Source: Paraburkholderia sp. BL23I1N1
Lineage (GTDB): Bacteria; Pseudomonadota; Gammaproteobacteria; Burkholderiales; Burkholderiaceae
Reading direction: 5' to 3'
DNA length: 64,000 bases
Assembly (NCBI RefSeq): GCF_003610295.1
Contig: NZ_RAPV01000001.1
Location: 4,898,001 to 4,962,000 of the forward strand
Shown here: positions 35,537 to 44,079 of the stretch, piece after piece
Numbering within the stretch: the first letter of the stretch is position 1
Layout: each line of letters begins with the position of its first letter
The notes under the pieces: model-generated
The model's input: the letters and a program-made list of their open reading frames with translations, nothing else
Databases searched by the model: none
What the model was told of the DNA's origin: nothing
Program-made: the position numbers and the translations under genes

Positions 35537-36304
35537 ATGATCCAGTCCACCGGTGTTGCCACGGATATGCGGCTTGGAGCAGGTGAACAGCGGCATGCCC
35601 AAACCGTTGCTGCCGGGTTCTTTCTCTATGTGCGGGAAGGCGGCGCGTGGATCACGGCGGGGCGGCGCGCTTACTGCGTGACGCAGGGCCATGGCATCTG
35701 GCTTCCGCCGGCTGTCGCGCATAGCGTCTCGGCGGTTTACGACGCTGAGTTTTGCGCGCTTCGAATCGATACCGGCCCGAGTGCCGATTTCGTACCGGCG
35801 GCGCGCGTTCTGAACTGCTCCGACGTATTGATCGCGATTTTCTCGGCGACGCAACGATCGATTGTCGAGCGCTCATATGCAGCGGTCGTGGCGCTGTTAG
35901 CCGACGAACTACGTGCAGTGCCTGAAATTGCGGGGAATTTTTCTGTCCGTATGCCGTCACCGGGAAGCCGTGTCGCGGCGCTATGCGAGTCGCTGCTCGT
36001 TCATCCAACCCGGGACGTGGCACTCGACGATGCGGCAAGCCGGGCGGGCGTCAGTTGCCGTACCTTGAGCCGGATTTTTACGGAAGAACTGGGCGCCAGT
36101 GTCGGCCGATGGCGCCGGGAAGTACAGATCGGCGCGGCGATGTGTGCACTGGTGCACGGGATTTCCGTGGCGGAGACGGCCCGTGCTCTCGGCTTCACAT
36201 CGAGCGCGTTTTCAACGCTCTTTAAATCGCGGACCGGCCATTCGCCGCGCGAATGGCTCGCGCGGCAGGGCATCAGGCCGCCTGAGCGAAGCGCTTCAGG
36301 TTGA
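35537..36304 (+). CDS. AraC-family regulator with N-terminal cupin
   Basis: 255 residues from ATG 35537. The N-terminal half is a sensor cupin (ITAGRRAYCVTQGHGIWLPP, then VAHSVSAVYDAEFCAL). The C-terminal half has two HTHs: DVALDDAASRAGVSCRTLSR with FTEELGASVGRWRREVQI, and SVAETARALGFTSSAFSTLF with TGHSPREWLARQ. It is placed at the end of the ring-cleavage operon, 60 bases after the cupin gene and in the same direction. It probably adds pathway-specific activation to LacI control. Confidence 0.88.
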   Translation: MIQSTGVATDMRLGAGEQRHAQTVAAGFFLYVREGGAWITAGRRAYCVTQGHGIWLPPAVAHSVSAVYDAEFCALRIDTGPSADFVPAARVLNCSDVLIAIFSATQRSIVERSYAAVVALLADELRAVPEIAGNFSVRMPSPGSRVAALCESLLVHPTRDVALDDAASRAGVSCRTLSRIFTEELGASVGRWRREVQIGAAMCALVHGISVAETARALGFTSSAFSTLFKSRTGHSPREWLARQGIRPPERSASG

Positions 36305-36322
36305 ACCTTGGCGCTTCTGTGC

Positions 36323-37411
36323 TCACTCAGCGGAAGCGGACGCGGCTTTGGACGATCTCGCTCGCAGCGGCGCGCTACGCGGCATGGCGGTCGAGCCGCG
36401 AACCATCAGTTCGGGAGGGAGCGTAATGCGGTGCGGGGCCGCGCCTGGTGTCGCGATCATTCCGAGCAGCAGTCTTGCGGCCTGTCGGCCCATTTCCCGA
36501 TGCTGGATGCGCAGCGTGGTGAGTGGCGGATGGAGCATGTCGAGAAGCGGCATGTCGTTGTGACCGATGAGCGAAATATCGTTAGGGCAGGCGAGACGTT
36601 GTTCCGCGAAAACGTCGTAGCACCCCAGCGCGATCAGGTCATTCGCGGCAATGATCGCGGTCACGCTTTTGTGCTCCTTCAGCAACTGATCGCAGGCCAC
36701 GCGGCCCGCTTCACGCGTGAACTCGGCGGCCTCGAGGATGACGGTTCCGGTCAGACGATGCTGCTGCGTCGCCATCTGGAAGCCCTGGATTCGCGAAAGC
36801 CCGGTTGCCAGGCGTTCGGGGCCAGCGAGATGGGCAATTCGCTTGTGCCCCAGCTTCACCAGGTGGTCGACGGCAAGCTTCATGGAGAGGAAGTCGTCGT
36901 TGATGACTTCCGGCACCTGTCCGCCTTCCTCAGCGCGATTCACCAGCACGACAGGTATGCCGTCGAGAATGCAACGGCGTACTAACGGGTCGTGACGGGC
37001 TGCGGTGGCGAGGACCAGACCGTCGACCTGGCGCTCGAGCATCTGTTCGAGCATGCGTTCCTGGTCTTCCAGGGTTCCAACGGTGTTGGCGATCAGAACG
37101 CCATAGCCAACGGCCGCGAGTTCTTCTTCGATGCCACAGACGATGGGCGGGAATACCGGGTTCTCGATATCGGGCAGGCACACCCCGACCACCCGCGACT
37201 GACCTCCGCGAAGTGCGGACGCGAGCTTGTTCTGCCGGTAGCCAAGCGATTTCGCGGACGCCAGTACCCGGCGGACGACTTCGTCGCCGATCAGGTGGCG
37301 GGTTGCGGGATTGAGGGCGCGCGAGACCGTCGACGCGTTGACAGACGCATGCAGCGCCACTTCGCGAATGGTGACGCGGTTCGTTGCCCGGGATTCTGAT
37401 GTTTTGGCCAT
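36323..37411 (-). CDS. LacI-family repressor, candidate master regulator of the 31-44 kb genes
   Basis: 362 residues from the MAKTSES methionine; a further 12 codons upstream, from TTG 37447, are possible. The N-terminal HTH reads VTIREVALHASVNASTVSRA, with the hinge helix LGYRQNKLASALRGGQSRVV that contacts the central CG of LacI operators. A sugar-binding-type effector domain follows (about 70-345, VVGVCLPDIENPVFPPIVCG and DISLIGHNDMPLLDMLHPP). It is divergent from the ABC importer. Four palindromes with a CG centre lie upstream of the importer, the dioxygenase operon and the porin. It probably represses all three and is released by the imported compound or a product. Confidence 0.9.
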   Translation of the reverse strand: MAKTSESRATNRVTIREVALHASVNASTVSRALNPATRHLIGDEVVRRVLASAKSLGYRQNKLASALRGGQSRVVGVCLPDIENPVFPPIVCGIEEELAAVGYGVLIANTVGTLEDQERMLEQMLERQVDGLVLATAARHDPLVRRCILDGIPVVLVNRAEEGGQVPEVINDDFLSMKLAVDHLVKLGHKRIAHLAGPERLATGLSRIQGFQMATQQHRLTGTVILEAAEFTREAGRVACDQLLKEHKSVTAIIAANDLIALGCYDVFAEQRLACPNDISLIGHNDMPLLDMLHPPLTTLRIQHREMGRQAARLLLGMIATPGAAPHRITLPPELMVRGSTAMPRSAPLRARSSKAASASAE

Positions 37412-37489
37412 GGAAGTCATTGTATAGGTGCAAAGGGTTGCTCTCAATGTTGCAAGTACAAACCCTATGCACGGAGCGTCATAAATGAA

Positions 37490-37517
37490 TTGACAAAGGT
37501 ATCTGTCGGGCTAGTAT
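37490..37517 (+). promoter_or_regulatory. Candidate promoter of the ABC importer operon
   Basis: TTGACA at 37490-37495 and TAGTAT at 37512-37517, 16 bases apart. The palindrome at 37518-37533 begins right after the -10 box, nearly the same arrangement as at 30995. Confidence 0.6.
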
Positions 37518-37533
37518 ATGCATACGTTTGCAT
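37518..37533. promoter_or_regulatory. LacI-family operator copy 2 (importer operon, near -10)
   Basis: ATGCATACGTTTGCAT, 16 bp, symmetrical except for one pair, with a central CG. It lies between the repressor gene and the importer, so it could also act on the repressor's own promoter. Confidence 0.65.
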
Positions 37534-37608
37534 AAAGATTGTCGCACGATAAAAGAACCAGAACGGCAAGCATGATGCAGTAACGGCTTAATAATCGAGA
37601 TGCTTTCA

Positions 37609-37624
37609 AGCAATCGATTGCATG
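37609..37624. promoter_or_regulatory. LacI-family operator copy 3 (importer operon, downstream)
   Basis: AAGCAATCGATTGCAT holds a perfect 12-bp palindrome GCAATCGATTGC. It lies 91 bases after copy 2, a distance that would allow looping by a tetrameric LacI-type protein, or a roadblock within the leader. Confidence 0.6.
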
Positions 37625-37738
37625 AGTGGTGCGCAAGATTGGAAATGCTTCCCGGAATGCATTCCCGCACCCGGGCCGGCGTACCGGATTCGGGCACTCG
37701 CTTCAGGCCCACCAAAAAACTGTTAAACGGAGACGACC

Positions 37739-38737
37739 TTGAAACTGACCACAGAACTGACCAGCCGACTGGCAAAAAAACACCTTCTCACCACCTGTGC
37801 GTTCGCACTGGGCATCGCGGCAAGCTCGAGCGCTTTTGCAACAGGCGAGACCGTTGCGGCCTTCTACAAGAATCAGGTCGATCCGCATTTCGCGCTCGTC
37901 CACGCCGGCGTTGACGCGGCGGCCAAAGACCTCGGCGTGTCGGTGACCCACTACGCGCCGACACGGCCCAACGATCTTGGCGAGCAGCTCAGTGAGCTCG
38001 AAGACGTGAGCGTGAGAAAGCCCAACGTCGTGCTGTTCATGGGTGTCAATCCTCATGGCGTGGTTCCGGCGATCGAGAAGGTCAACGCGATCGGCATCCC
38101 GATCGTCAACTACAACGACCGCGTCGCGGGCGGCAAATTCGCCTCTGTCGTCGTTGCCGACGATTTCAATCTCGGCCTGGACGTCGGACGCTATCTGCTG
38201 AAGAGCATGGGCGGGAAAGGCAACGTCGTCATTCTCGAAGGCGTGAAGGGCTCCACGACGAGCGACGAACGGGTGCGCGGTTTCCACAAGGCGCTGGAGG
38301 AGTTTCCGGACGTTAAGCTGCTCGCTTCCCAGCCTGCGAACTATCAGCGTTTGCAGGCGCTTCAGGTGATGGAGAACCTGATTCAGTCGAATCCGAAAAT
38401 CGACGGCGTGCTCGCGGCGGCGGACGTGATGGCAATGGGCGCGATCGAGGCCTTGGAGGCAGCCGGCCAGAAGCAGACCAAGGTGGTGGGTATCGGCGGC
38501 GTGCCGGAGTCGGTGAAAGCCATCAAGGACGGCAGGCTGCTCGCGACCGCCGAATTCAACGGCTACAAGATGGGCTGCATTGCCACGATGGCGGCCGTGA
38601 GAACGGTGCGTAAAGAGTCCGTTCCGCAGACCATTCTGATCAAGGGCATTGTCATCGACAAAACGAACTACGCACCATTTGAAGTGCCGGGCGACAAACG
38701 GCAGTGCCCGAAATGGGGCGACGTCGTGAGTAATTAA
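37739..38737 (+). CDS. ABC importer periplasmic binding protein, ribose/sugar (RbsB) type
   Basis: 332 residues from TTG 37739 with CGGAGACGACC upstream. The signal peptide ends near AFA. The fold is type I periplasmic binding protein: GETVAAFYKNQVDPHFALVH, NAIGIPIVNYNDRVAGGKFA and GVLAAADVMAMGAIEALEAA. It binds a carbohydrate-like or cyclic polyol ligand in the periplasm. It is the first gene of a four-gene importer (binding protein, ATPase, two permeases). The ligand cannot be assigned; its control by the same operator as a ring-cleavage operon is unusual. Confidence 0.9.
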   Translation: MKLTTELTSRLAKKHLLTTCAFALGIAASSSAFATGETVAAFYKNQVDPHFALVHAGVDAAAKDLGVSVTHYAPTRPNDLGEQLSELEDVSVRKPNVVLFMGVNPHGVVPAIEKVNAIGIPIVNYNDRVAGGKFASVVVADDFNLGLDVGRYLLKSMGGKGNVVILEGVKGSTTSDERVRGFHKALEEFPDVKLLASQPANYQRLQALQVMENLIQSNPKIDGVLAAADVMAMGAIEALEAAGQKQTKVVGIGGVPESVKAIKDGRLLATAEFNGYKMGCIATMAAVRTVRKESVPQTILIKGIVIDKTNYAPFEVPGDKRQCPKWGDVVSN

Positions 38738-38820
38738 CGAGGCAATCGTTCGCGCTGCCGCGGTGCCGGATATCGCTCGAACGAGATGCCGGCGCCGCCA
38801 ACGGCTGCTCAAGTCACACA

Positions 38821-40344
38821 ATGAAGGCAAACATGGAAACAACGATTCCGACCGATGGCGTGCCTCTTCTGGAATTGCGCAAGATCTGCAAGAGCTTCCC
38901 GGGTGTGCGTGCCCTGACCGACGTCGACCTCCAGCTGTATGCCGGCGAAGTGCATATGCTTCTCGGCGAGAACGGCGCCGGAAAGTCGTCCCTGATGAAG
39001 GTCCTGTTCGGTGCGTACAGGGCCGACTCCGGCGAGTTCTTCAGCAACGGCCAGCCGATCACCATCGAGTCGCCTGCCGACGCCAAACGGCTCGGCATTG
39101 CGGTGATCTTTCAGGAGTTCTCCCTCGTACCGCATCTGACGATCGCGCAGAACATCTACCTGGGCCGCGAACCGCGTAATCGGTTTGGCCTGATCGATCA
39201 TCGCAAGATGCATCTCGACGCGCGAGCCGCGCTCGAAGAACTCGGCCTTGCCTACGATACCCATGCTTACGCTGCTGATCTCGGCGTCGCGCAACAGCAG
39301 ATGGTGGAGATTGCCAAGGCGCTCTCGCACCATGCCCGCGTAGTGGTCATGGACGAACCTACGGCCGCGATTTCGGATCGCGAAGCCGAGGCGCTGTTCA
39401 GCGTTGTCAGAAAACTGCGCGAGTCCGGTGTGGCGATTGTCTATATCTCCCATCGCATGAAAGAGGTATTCGACCTGGGCGACCGTGTGACGGTGTTGCG
39501 TGACGGCCGTCTGGTGCAGTCGATGCTGGCCACCGCGGCGACCCCGGACGAGCTGATCGCGTTGATGGTTGGCCGCTCGGTCGGCACGGTGTACAAGCGC
39601 CAATATTTCGGCGAGCCGGGCAAGGTCGCGCTCGACGTTCGCCAACTGACCACCACAACCGGCGTTCGAGGCGTCGATCTGCAGGTCCGGTGCGGCGAGA
39701 TCGTCGGACTCTCGGGACTGGTCGGCGCGGGGCGCACGGAGGTCGTGCGGGCGGTCTTCGGCGCGGATCCGATTCAAACCGGGCAGGTCACCGTTTTTGG
39801 AGAAGCCGTGACCGGCGGTCCGCACAAAGTCGCGGCGATGGGCGTAGGCCTGATTCCTGAAAACCGGAAACAGGAGGGGCTGGCGCTGAAGCGCTCCGTA
39901 CACGAAAACCTGCTCACGTCCAGCTTGTGGAAACTCTTTCCGAGAGGGTGGTATCAGACGGAGAAAGCAAGGAGTGCGACGAAAGCGCTGATCGATTCCT
40001 TGCGGATCGCACCTGGCGACCCCAATAAGTGCGCCCGTGTCCTGAGCGGCGGCAATCAGCAGAAGATCGTGATTGGTAAATGGCTCAGTGCCGGCTGCCG
40101 GCTATTCATATTCGATGAACCGACGCGTGGCATCGACATTGGCGCCAAGACGGAAATTTTCAACCTGATCGAGAACCTGATTAAAGACGGTGCCGCCGTT
40201 CTGCTCATCAGTTCTGAGTTGACGGAGATCGTTCACGTCTGCGATCGCGCCTACGTGATGCGCGAAGGCGTGGTTTCGGGTGAATTGCCCAGGGAAAACT
40301 TGAGCGAACAGAACATTCTTCGCCTGGCGATGCATGGGAGTTAA
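38821..40344 (+). CDS. Sugar-type ABC ATPase with two nucleotide-binding domains (RbsA-like)
   Basis: 507 residues. The first NBD (about 12-245) has Walker A GENGAGKSSL, signature-region LGVAQQQMVEIAKAL and Walker B VVMDEPTAAIS. The second (about 260-500) has LVGAGRTEV in place of a classical Walker A (degenerate, as usual in RbsA), signature LSGGNQQKIVIGKWL and FDEPTRGIDIGAKTEI. GVGLIPENRKQEGLALKRSV is typical of the carbohydrate-uptake-2 group. ATG 38833 (MET TIP) is a possible later start. It powers uptake through the next two genes. Confidence 0.94.
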   Translation: MKANMETTIPTDGVPLLELRKICKSFPGVRALTDVDLQLYAGEVHMLLGENGAGKSSLMKVLFGAYRADSGEFFSNGQPITIESPADAKRLGIAVIFQEFSLVPHLTIAQNIYLGREPRNRFGLIDHRKMHLDARAALEELGLAYDTHAYAADLGVAQQQMVEIAKALSHHARVVVMDEPTAAISDREAEALFSVVRKLRESGVAIVYISHRMKEVFDLGDRVTVLRDGRLVQSMLATAATPDELIALMVGRSVGTVYKRQYFGEPGKVALDVRQLTTTTGVRGVDLQVRCGEIVGLSGLVGAGRTEVVRAVFGADPIQTGQVTVFGEAVTGGPHKVAAMGVGLIPENRKQEGLALKRSVHENLLTSSLWKLFPRGWYQTEKARSATKALIDSLRIAPGDPNKCARVLSGGNQQKIVIGKWLSAGCRLFIFDEPTRGIDIGAKTEIFNLIENLIKDGAAVLLISSELTEIVHVCDRAYVMREGVVSGELPRENLSEQNILRLAMHGS

Positions 40345-40347
40345 GTG

Positions 40348-41319
40348 ATGGAAGCAACGGTTGAAAGAATCAGTGTGATACGAAAGCGACGGCCTGTGCC
40401 GTCGATTATCGCGGCGAGTGCGGTACTCGTGGTGACGGCGATGCTCGGTGTGCCAGGATTTGCTTCGGGTGGCAACATCACCAACATCGGCCTGCAGGTC
40501 TCGATCCTGCTCATGATTGCCATGCCGATGACGCTGGTCATTCTGAGTGAGGGGCTCGACCTCTCGGTGGGGGCGCTTCTCAGTCTCTGTGCGGTCGTTT
40601 TCGCTCAGGCTCTGGGTTTGGGGTGGGGCATCGCACCGGCGTTATGTGCCTCAGTGGCGGTGGGGGTGCTGGCCGGCTTTTTCAACGGCGCACTCATCGC
40701 GAAGCTGGGGCTTCCACCCTTTGTCGTCACACTCGGCACGCTCGGTATTGCCCACGGTGTCGCGCTCGTGCTGACGGACGGCAACGCGGTTGTCGTCGCG
40801 AACCCGAGTGTGGCCCAACTCTACGCGTGGACACTTCTCGGCATTCCGTTTCCGGTGATCTTCGCGCTGCTTGCCTATGCGCTCACGCATCTGCTGCTGT
40901 ATCACACCCGGTTCGGCACCTATGTGTTCGCCATCGGCGGCAATCGGGATGCGCTGCTTCTGGCCGGTATCAAGGCAAAAGCTTTTCACATTGCGATCTA
41001 TGTCTTTGGTGGCTTGATGGTTGGACTGGCGGCACTGGTGCTGGTCGGCCGGATGAACTCCGCCGAACCGGCCTCGGCGATCGGCATGGAGTTCGATGCG
41101 ATTGCGGCCGTGGTGCTCGGCGGCACCTCGTTCGAGCGTGGCGAAGGATGGTTGTTCGGCACGGTCATGGGTGTTCTGACGATCGGCGTCTTGCGCAATG
41201 CCTTGAATCTCCTTGGCATTGAATCTTCTCTTCAGGTGGTGTCCGTCGGGATGCTGGTGCTTCTCGTTGTTGTTATCGACAGTGTGCGCAAGTCCAGAGT
41301 CAATGGAGCGAAAGTATGA
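40348..41319 (+). CDS. Sugar-type ABC permease 1 (RbsC-like)
   Basis: 323 residues from ATG 40348 (GTG 40345 is possible), starting 3 bases after the ATPase stop. About nine hydrophobic segments. MTLVILSEGLDLSVGALLSL and FGTYVFAIGGNRDALLLAGI are RbsC family blocks, and AAVVLGGTSFERGEGWLFGT is the ATPase-contact region. It pairs with the next gene as a heterodimer. Its stop overlaps the next start (ATGA at 41316-41319). Confidence 0.92.
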   Translation: MEATVERISVIRKRRPVPSIIAASAVLVVTAMLGVPGFASGGNITNIGLQVSILLMIAMPMTLVILSEGLDLSVGALLSLCAVVFAQALGLGWGIAPALCASVAVGVLAGFFNGALIAKLGLPPFVVTLGTLGIAHGVALVLTDGNAVVVANPSVAQLYAWTLLGIPFPVIFALLAYALTHLLLYHTRFGTYVFAIGGNRDALLLAGIKAKAFHIAIYVFGGLMVGLAALVLVGRMNSAEPASAIGMEFDAIAAVVLGGTSFERGEGWLFGTVMGVLTIGVLRNALNLLGIESSLQVVSVGMLVLLVVVIDSVRKSRVNGAKV

Positions 41320-42323
41320 GTATTCCGAACAACTCCCGCTTTATATGGTCCCGCGTCAGCCAGCTGGATGTGCGTCATCATGTTCGCGAGGAAACGGCCA
41401 CGCTGATCTATCGCGCCGTGCTGATCGTTCTGATCGGAATGGCATTGGCCTTCGCGACGTCTTCGTTCTCCGCCACCCCCAATCTGCTCAACGTTCTGCG
41501 TCAGGCCAGCCTGATGTTCCTGCTTGCCTCCGGGCTCACACTGGTGATCCTCTCCGGCGGCTTTGATCTCTCGATCGCGGCCAATCTAACGCTCTCGGCC
41601 TGTCTGGCGGCAGGTGTCATGAAGACAGGCGGGTCGCCGGTTCTGGCGGCCGTCATGGCGCTTTCTTGCAGCACGCTGATCGGCCTGCTCAATGGTCTCG
41701 CCGTGACGTTGCTGCGGCTGCCGCCGTTTCTCGCCACCTACGGGATGCTTTGGGTCGTCCAGGGGCTCGCATTCCATTACATGGGCGGTAACGAAATCTA
41801 CGGGTTTCCGGCGGGATTCAGAACGTTGGGCACAGGTTTTCTCGGCGGCATACCGTTGCCCGTCTACATGATGGTAGTCGTGCTGGTTGGCGCGACGATC
41901 GTCACGGGAGGACTTAATTTCGGCCGGGAAATCTATGCGATTGGCGCCAACAGCGAAGTTGCACGGCTTTCCGGCATACCGGTACGGCGGCGCAAAATTG
42001 CGGTCTATACGATCAGTGGCCTGATGTCCGGGCTTGCCGCGCTCATCTATCTCGCGCGGGTCAATGCGGCAGATTCGGCCATGGGCGAGCCGCTCCTGCT
42101 TCCCGTGATCGCGGCCATTCTGATCGGTGGCACATCGCTGTTCGGCGGCGCGGGGAGTTTGCTGGGCACGCTGTCCGGGTGCCTCATTCTCGCGCTCGTG
42201 ATCGACGGCATGAACCTCCTGAACCTCAATGCAAACTGGCAGCCCTTGATCGTTGGCGCCGTTCTGCTCATTGCCGTACTCGCCGACGTGCTCGGACGAG
42301 GTAGAAAAGAGCGGATCGGCTGA
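41316..42323 (+). CDS. Sugar-type ABC permease 2 (RbsC-like)
   Basis: 335 residues. It has the same family blocks as permease 1: LTLVILSGGFDLSIAANLTL, REIYAIGANSEVARLSGIPV and AAILIGGTSLFGGAGSLLGT. The N-terminal about 30 residues are cytoplasmic and basic. Two different permeases plus one double ATPase match the heteromeric sugar importers of Burkholderia and rhizobia. A hairpin follows 10 bases after the stop. Confidence 0.92.
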   Translation: MSIPNNSRFIWSRVSQLDVRHHVREETATLIYRAVLIVLIGMALAFATSSFSATPNLLNVLRQASLMFLLASGLTLVILSGGFDLSIAANLTLSACLAAGVMKTGGSPVLAAVMALSCSTLIGLLNGLAVTLLRLPPFLATYGMLWVVQGLAFHYMGGNEIYGFPAGFRTLGTGFLGGIPLPVYMMVVVLVGATIVTGGLNFGREIYAIGANSEVARLSGIPVRRRKIAVYTISGLMSGLAALIYLARVNAADSAMGEPLLLPVIAAILIGGTSLFGGAGSLLGTLSGCLILALVIDGMNLLNLNANWQPLIVGAVLLIAVLADVLGRGRKERIG

Positions 42324-42333
42324 CTTTAGCCGG

Positions 42334-42363
42334 GCGACAAATGACCTCGGGGTTGTTTGTCGC
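42334..42363 (+). terminator. Hairpin after ABC importer operon
   Basis: GCGACAAA/TTTGTCGC, a perfect 8-bp stem with a 14-base loop, 10 bases after the permease stop. No T-run follows, so this may be an mRNA-end stabiliser rather than a classical terminator. Confidence 0.45.
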
Positions 42364-42728
42364 TCATTGCGTTGTTTATCTTGCATGTTCTTTTCGCCGC
42401 CGGTGCCGCTATGTCCAGCCACCGTTAGCGTTAGTCACGAAAACGGACGCTTTGATAAGTGGCGAGACTTCGAGGTCAAGGTCTTTAGGCCGATGTTCCG
42501 TATTATCTGAATAACGATCCGGGTGACACAAACGCGATTGCTAACCGGATCGGTCGGGAACACATCACAAGAATAGTGGCGATCGATTGTCGCGGTGAGC
42601 CTTAAAGCATCGGAATCAATACGGACTATTAAGCAATCGATCGATTAAAGCATCTCGTCCGATCGAACGAAATACCGAGGGAAAACGTGAGTCGATAAAT
42701 TCTTCGGCGCGCGAAGATTGCACAATAG

Positions 42729-42746
42729 AATGCAATCGATTGCATT
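42729..42746. promoter_or_regulatory. LacI-family operator copy 4 (porin), perfect 18-bp palindrome
   Basis: AATGCAATCGATTGCATT is perfectly symmetrical and is the best copy of the motif in the window. A TTGCAC hexamer just upstream (42718-42723) could be a -35 box. It lies 107 bases before the porin start and links the porin to the LacI group. Confidence 0.72.
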
Positions 42747-42852
42747 TAGTTTGCATAGACCTGAGAAATTCGTACAACGAATATAAAAAAGCGAGCTGTG
42801 AATCTGGAAGCGGCTGGCAGTGAATCCATTACTTAGAGCGAGTGAGGAAGAC

Positions 42853-43971
42853 ATGAAAAGAAGGCTGATTGCTGCGGTCATTGGTGTGGGGTTGTGCAGC
42901 GCGGGTTTGAGCTGCGCAAGCTTTGCACAAAGTAGCATCACGATGGCGGGCAAACTGGATGACGGCATCACGTTCGTCGATAACGACGGCGGTCACCACA
43001 ATTACAGGGCCGATAGCGGCGTGCTGTTTCCGAATCTGTGGATTTTGACGGGCGTCGAGGATCTGGGCGGTGGCATCAAGACCGTGTTCAAGTTGTCGAC
43101 TTTGTTCAACCTGAACAACGGTCAGCTCAATCAGCCGAACACCTTGTTTGGCCAGCAAGCCTGGGTGGGTCTGCAGACCGACTACGGTACGTTGACAATG
43201 GGCAATCAGTTCGATTTCAGCGCGGACTTCTTTGGCCAGTTCAACGTGGGCGCTGCCGGCAGCGGCTACGCGATCCATCAGGGCGACTTCGACCACACCA
43301 ACAATGACCGCCTGAAAAACTCCATCAAGTACACGAGTCCCGTGTGGGGCGGCTTCACGTTCGGCGCGATGTACGGATTCAGCAATACGGCGGGAAGCTT
43401 CCATGACGGAAGCGGTTGGAGCGCCGGTCTGCAATACGCCAATGGGCCTTTCACCGCCGGGTTGGCGTACACGTATCAGGCCAAGCCCACGCTGGACCCT
43501 TATGCGCAAATTGGTGTCCACACGTTCTTCAATGTGCCTGTCGCCACCGTGTCGGACAACACCGCGACCGATCTGATGCCCGAGTTCCAGATCAGTTCTC
43601 TGGGAACGTTCGGGATCGGCGCTTCGTACGCGATTGGAGACTTCACGCTCTACGGCGACTTCAGCGACACGGTCCTGAAGTACCAGGCGCAGACCTCGGT
43701 CATGCATGTCTATGAAACCGGCGCGACCTACCAGGTCACACCTGCCGCGCAGCTGGTTCTGGGCTATCAGCACACCGGCTTCGAAGGCCATACGTGGAAC
43801 CAGGTGACCGCCGCGGCGCTTTATTCGCTCTCCAAACGTACCCAGGTTTATATCTCCTCGGACTACCTGAAGGCATCGTCCGGTGTGGACGCTGTTATCG
43901 GCGGAAGCTTCGCGCCCTCGCTGGCAGGTCAGCAGGCTGACGTGCGCATCGGCATGTATCACGCTTTCTAA
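42853..43971 (+). CDS. Gram-negative porin, member of the LacI-operator group
   Basis: 372 residues from ATG 42853 (GAGGAAGAC upstream; the frame opens at 42820). The signal peptide ends at SFA. The mature start QSSITMAGKLDDGITFVDND departs slightly from the LYG form of the other porins. FGQQAWVGLQTDYGTLTMGN and a C-terminal VRIGMYHAF are typical. It presumably passes the importer's substrate through the outer membrane. The gene is intact. Confidence 0.92.
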   Translation: MKRRLIAAVIGVGLCSAGLSCASFAQSSITMAGKLDDGITFVDNDGGHHNYRADSGVLFPNLWILTGVEDLGGGIKTVFKLSTLFNLNNGQLNQPNTLFGQQAWVGLQTDYGTLTMGNQFDFSADFFGQFNVGAAGSGYAIHQGDFDHTNNDRLKNSIKYTSPVWGGFTFGAMYGFSNTAGSFHDGSGWSAGLQYANGPFTAGLAYTYQAKPTLDPYAQIGVHTFFNVPVATVSDNTATDLMPEFQISSLGTFGIGASYAIGDFTLYGDFSDTVLKYQAQTSVMHVYETGATYQVTPAAQLVLGYQHTGFEGHTWNQVTAAALYSLSKRTQVYISSDYLKASSGVDAVIGGSFAPSLAGQQADVRIGMYHAF

Positions 43972-44079
43972 GCACCTATATGGCGCAGGTTTGTCTGCGT
44001 CGTGATCACCGAATTGGGGAAGTGCTCCCCGTCCCAGCCGTGGCTGGAAATTTTAACGATTGATTGGAGGAGTCAACAC

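Larger units (their letters stand above)
42324..42852. other. Long leader/intergenic stretch before porin, with operator
   Basis: 529 bases, AT-richer than the surroundings and without a credible gene. It holds a hairpin at 42334-42363, a half-conserved site AAGCAATCGATCGATTAA at 42631-42648, and the perfect 18-bp operator at 42729-42746. Confidence 0.5.
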
